64,000 bases of DNA from Synechococcus sp. JA-3-3Ab (GTDB lineage Bacteria; Cyanobacteriota; Cyanobacteriia; Thermostichales; Thermostichaceae): assembly GCF_000013205.1 (NCBI RefSeq), contig NC_007775.1, positions 2,377,001-2,441,000 on the forward strand, read 5' to 3'. Below are positions 61,016-64,000 of the stretch, one piece after another. Every line of letters begins with the position of its first letter. The stretch's first letter is position 1. The notes beneath the pieces were generated by a model. The model had not been told where the DNA came from. It saw only the letters and a list, made by a program, of their open reading frames with translations, and made no database searches. The position numbers and the translations under genes are program-made.

Positions 61016-62716
61016 ATGCGGTGCTCGTGGCCCCTAGCCCTGGGCCTATGTTGGACGCTAGGCTGGTCAAGCCTCAGCTTGCCGGCCTGGTCGCAAGGGG
61101 TCGAGCAGCAAGCCTCGCTGGCCTGGGCCGATGCCTACGTGGCAGCGCTGGAGCGCCAGACGGACCTGGTGCTCACCCAGGAGCCGCTGTCGGCGACCTT
61201 GACTCGTCTGGAATTGGCCCAGTGGCTAACGGAGTTTTTCGGCTACGTCCCCAACCCCAACCAGGTACAAGAGATTCGGGATCTCGAGCCCAATACCCCC
61301 GACTATTGGACGGCCCAAGCGGTGCTGCAGGCGGGAGCGATGCGCCTGTACGAGGGCAACGAGTTTCGCCCGCAAGGAGATCTCACCCACCTGGAAGCCC
61401 TGGCTATTTTGGTGCGGGCCCTGCAATTGCCTGCTCCCAACCAGGACGATATTGAGCGCTGGATGGCTCTGTACACCGATGCTGCCGAGGTGCCGGAGGT
61501 GGGGCGGGCTTTTGTGGCGATGGCAGGGGAAGCAGGGCTATTGGTGAATGTGCCGGATCCGGCCCGGCTGCGGCCCAATCGGGTGCTCAGCCGAGCCGAG
61601 GGGGCGGTGCTGTTGCACCAGGCGCTGGTGTATCGCGGTCAGCTTCCGCCTTTGCCAGCTCCGGTGGCGCAGTTGCGTCCCTCTCCTGCTCCGGTGGCCA
61701 AGACTGTCCAACCCGAAATCTTGCAAACGCGGATTACCCCTGAGTCGGGAGTGGTGCCGCCAGGGGGAACTCTGACTGTTGAGGCCCAGGCCACTCCCAA
61801 CGGCAGGGCCACCGTGGATATCGGCAGCTTGGTGCAGGGCTTGCCCATGCAGGAGGTGCAGCCCGGCTATTACCGCGCCGTTTACATCCTTGGCCCTCAG
61901 GACAGCGCCCTCAGTCCCGATATTCGTATCCAACTGAGCCTCAACGGACGGGAGACCCGCGTTCAGCGGCGGCTCCCTCAACTGGCCCTGGGCAATGTCG
62001 CTCCCCCGCCGGTGGAATCGGTGTTTCCGCCCCCATCCCCTCTGCCACAACCGGCCACCCCTGAGCCTGCTCCTCTGGCTCCAGTCGGCAACCGCTATCC
62101 GCGTATTGAGGCGATTCGCTTGGATCCCCAGCGCGACCTGGTGGAAGGGGATATTCTCACCATTGCCATCTGGGGGGACTCGGGGGGGATCGCCCAGTTT
62201 GATTTGGGGAATTTGGCCCTGAACCAGCCGATGCGGGAGGTGCGACCCCACCACTACGAGGGCACCTACGTGGTGGCCCCCACCCACCAAGCCAGCAACC
62301 CCGTTTTGCGAATTGTGCTCACTAAGGATGGCCTCAGCCAGGAACACCGGGAGATCTTCCCTTTTGCAATCGATGGATCTAAGGGAACCCGCTCCACCAT
62401 CCAGCCGGTCTCCGCACCTGTCGCTGCTGGGCTGCCCCGGATTTTCAATGTCACCACCAACAGCACCAACCTGCGCATGGGCGAGATCCTCAAAGTTACG
62501 ATGCGAGGGGATCCGGGGGGGCGGGCAGCTTTTCGCATCGTCGGGGTGACGCCGGAGGTGGAGATGCGGGAGGTGGCGCCCGGCCTCTACGAAACCCAGC
62601 AGCAACTGCCCTTCAACATGCAGCCGGTCAACAACGGCCTCGTTGAGGTGATCCTGGAGCGGGGCGGCCAAAGAGCCACCCAAACCAGCCCCTCGCCCAT
62701 TACCATCGCTCCCTGA
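61016..62716 (+). CDS. Exported SLH-domain protein with three C-terminal beta repeats
   Basis: The 566-residue product starts with a signal peptide (about 1-26, ending AWSQG). It then has two or three S-layer-homology-like units (about 35-200, with YWTAQAVLQAGAMRLYEGNEFRPQGDLTHLEALAIL and RPNRVLSRAEGAVLL). After a Pro-rich linker, three similar beta-domains start near residues 235, 355 and 470. Each holds an (M/P)(Q/R)EV(Q/R/A)P-type motif before a Tyr-rich strand. SLH units bind secondary cell-wall polymers or peptidoglycan in the outer envelope. Function unknown. Confidence 0.8.
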   Translation: MRCSWPLALGLCWTLGWSSLSLPAWSQGVEQQASLAWADAYVAALERQTDLVLTQEPLSATLTRLELAQWLTEFFGYVPNPNQVQEIRDLEPNTPDYWTAQAVLQAGAMRLYEGNEFRPQGDLTHLEALAILVRALQLPAPNQDDIERWMALYTDAAEVPEVGRAFVAMAGEAGLLVNVPDPARLRPNRVLSRAEGAVLLHQALVYRGQLPPLPAPVAQLRPSPAPVAKTVQPEILQTRITPESGVVPPGGTLTVEAQATPNGRATVDIGSLVQGLPMQEVQPGYYRAVYILGPQDSALSPDIRIQLSLNGRETRVQRRLPQLALGNVAPPPVESVFPPPSPLPQPATPEPAPLAPVGNRYPRIEAIRLDPQRDLVEGDILTIAIWGDSGGIAQFDLGNLALNQPMREVRPHHYEGTYVVAPTHQASNPVLRIVLTKDGLSQEHREIFPFAIDGSKGTRSTIQPVSAPVAAGLPRIFNVTTNSTNLRMGEILKVTMRGDPGGRAAFRIVGVTPEVEMREVAPGLYETQQQLPFNMQPVNNGLVEVILERGGQRATQTSPSPITIAP

Positions 62717-63021
62717 GCAAAACTTGCCGTGCAGCCTCGCGAGAACTTTATCCCGCTGGTGCAAACGGTAGCTCAAGGAATACGATCCGCTTGCCCAGCT
62801 ATTGGCGTTCACCGGCAGCTTGGTAGTTACAGCCATCTCAAATGGCAATGAAACGTTTCTCTGCGTCGTTATTGCTACGCAACGCTGTCGCGGACGCGCC
62901 GGCCGTGCGGAGCACTATCCCCAACTCCCCTCTCCCTTTGGGAGAGGGGCCGGGGGTGAGGGTAGAGGGGGTCGGCGGCAAAGTGTCTTCGTCTTGTTTG
63001 AAACGACTATACGCCCCTTGG
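62717..63021. other. Gap between the SLH gene and ppx, containing a hairpin repeat
   Basis: 305 bases between convergent genes. It has one clear element, the repeat at 62923, with a preceding stretch at 62868-62908 (GCTACGCAACGCTGTCGCGG) resembling a piece of the IS607 tnpB 3' end (CTACGCGATGCTGACGCGAC). Nothing else is supported. Confidence 0.45.
62923..62962. repeat. Dispersed CCCCTCTCCC hairpin repeat, copy 8
   Basis: AACTCCCCTCTCCC-TTT-GGGAGAGGGGC followed by CGGGGGTGAGGG; it is the best-paired copy, located between two convergent stops. Confidence 0.85.
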
Positions 63022-64000
63022 CTAGACGGCTGCCTCAAAGGGATCCGCGCTGCGCTGGATCTGGGTGGATAATTTGGGAATCACCTGCAGCTTGAACTGT
63101 TGCTCGAAGACCTTTTTCTTCTCGTTCAAGCTCCACAGCTCCAGGGCACAGTCGTCGTTAGGGTGCTTGGGATCCAAAATCAGCTCCATGCAGCGGGGGC
63201 CTTCTCCCAGAAGCTGAAAACGGCAGTGGAGAGCTTGGATGGCCTGCAGGCGGCGGCGATCCAGAGCACAGGCTATGCGCAGCAGGGGGCTGAGCTCGAG
63301 GACAACTTGGCGATCCCGCTCGTTGCTGAGGCGTTGAAAGTTCTCGTGCTTCTTCTTGGGGGGCGACTTGCGGTGGTAGCGGGCCAGGTTGGCGATCACC
63401 TCTATCTCTTCCTCGTTGAAGCCCAACAGCTCCCCGTGGCGGATCAGGTAGTAGGAGTGCTTGTGGTGGGCGGCATGGCTGATGAAGTGGCCGCAGTTGT
63501 GCAGCATGGCCGCCGCCCAGAGGAGAGCTCGCTCGCGGGAGCCCCAGGAGTGCAGGATGCCGCGGGTCTGATCGAAAAGACTGAGGGCAAACTCCGCTAC
63601 CCGCTCGGCATAGGGGAGCTCCACCTGGTATTTTTCCGCCAGCTTGAGGATGCTGCGCCGCCGCACCGAGCTGTGGTAGCGCAGCCGATCTTCAATGAGC
63701 CCCTGGCCGATCATCCAATCCACGATCAGCCCTTCCCGCAGGGCCCGTTCGCAAAACTGGATCCGCTCCACCCCCAGCAGGGTCATCACCTCCTCCAAGA
63801 TGACGGCCCCAGCCAGGATGATCTCCCCGCGTCTTTCCCCAAAGCCGGGCAGTTTTTGCCGTTCGGCCACGGTGAGGGAGCGCAGCTCTTTGACATAGGC
63901 CCGCAGGGCTTCCAGGCTGAACTCATACCCCTGCAGGCGAGTGGGGGCAGCGCCCAGCCGACGGCGGGCATCCAACTGGGCCAAGCACTCGATGGTGCCG
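63022..64000 (-). CDS. ppx: Ppx/GppA family exopolyphosphatase, C-terminal part (runs off the window)
   Basis: The visible 326 codons continue open to the window edge (GTIECLAQLDARRR upstream of the first in-window start). The piece has the end of the actin-like domain (VILEEVMTLLG...FCERALREGLIVDWM near 55-90). The HD-like C-terminal domain follows (AAMLHNCGHFISHAAHHKHSYYLI near 165 and LARYHRKSPPK near 200). These enzymes trim polyphosphate or hydrolyse pppGpp; the C-terminal HD domain suggests full-length Ppx. The N-terminus is outside. Confidence 0.88.
   Translation of the reverse strand, partial: GTIECLAQLDARRRLGAAPTRLQGYEFSLEALRAYVKELRSLTVAERQKLPGFGERRGEIILAGAVILEEVMTLLGVERIQFCERALREGLIVDWMIGQGLIEDRLRYHSSVRRRSILKLAEKYQVELPYAERVAEFALSLFDQTRGILHSWGSRERALLWAAAMLHNCGHFISHAAHHKHSYYLIRHGELLGFNEEEIEVIANLARYHRKSPPKKKHENFQRLSNERDRQVVLELSPLLRIACALDRRRLQAIQALHCRFQLLGEGPRCMELILDPKHPNDDCALELWSLNEKKKVFEQQFKLQVIPKLSTQIQRSADPFEAAV

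Overview
The window looks like a piece of a cyanobacterial chromosome, most likely from a hot-spring unicellular Synechococcus of the Yellowstone JA-3-3Ab / JA-2-3B'a type. The photosynthesis genes are seen directly: chlL, chlN and por for protochlorophyllide reduction, psbE-F-L-J, a Psb32-like protein, ndhF1, PAP/fibrillin, CGLD27 and hmpF. The species guess is inference. It rests on the mixture of genes, the high G+C and the abundance of the palindrome GGGATCCC, and was not tested by a search.

Layout. 1-315 is the 3' flank of a transposon whose body lies off the left edge. 352-9263: hmpF, trpC, a copper chaperone plus Cu P-type ATPase pair, a cobalamin riboswitch in front of cbiX, a coiled-coil membrane protein and a fibrillin. 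9313-14094: a TsaC/YciO protein, obg, rpsA and a serine-recombinase-like protein that has lost its catalytic residues. 14475-17877: chlL-por-chlN, with the light-dependent enzyme gene lying between two subunit genes of the dark enzyme. 18186-25787: hemL, ispG, a bifunctional-nuclease-family gene, cobK, ssb and ndhF1. 25793-28055 is accessory DNA: a complete IS607-type element, a tnpB remnant and a transposase remnant. 28090-35893: a response regulator, fni, a large unknown protein, tRNA-Thr, a Psb32-like gene, a subtilisin lipoprotein and a pentapeptide protein. 36371-49039: pfkA with a frameshift, an FHA-adenylate cyclase, CGLD27, ribF, cobS, sigA, metH, an orphan potC and a hydrolase. 49181-50960 is a complete IS200/IS605 element. 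50961-56292: a RbcR-like regulator, an SNase-like protein, yqeG, mltG, pyrH, a 50-residue basic protein and a half-size GDT1. 56336-59750 is a second accessory block: the inverted second copy of the IS607 element, then a decayed tnpB. 59836-64000: psbJ-L-F-E, an SLH-domain protein and a partial ppx.

Shared themes. Cobalamin recurs: riboswitch-cbiX, cobK, cobS and the B12-dependent metH. Tetrapyrrole supply also recurs: hemL feeds both chlorophyll and B12, and chlL/por/chlN act late in the chlorophyll branch. fni and ispG both serve isoprenoid supply.

The most unusual material is noncoding or mobile. There are two inverted copies of a structured segment downstream of tnpB (candidate omega RNA). 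A GTATAC-centred palindrome sits at tnpB ends. A dispersed CCCCTCTCCC hairpin family supplies stop codons to two genes. Two nearly identical IS607 copies in opposite orientation bracket about 28.7 kb. I did not find a clearly new defence or biosynthetic system. All functional calls come from reading motifs, without database searches.
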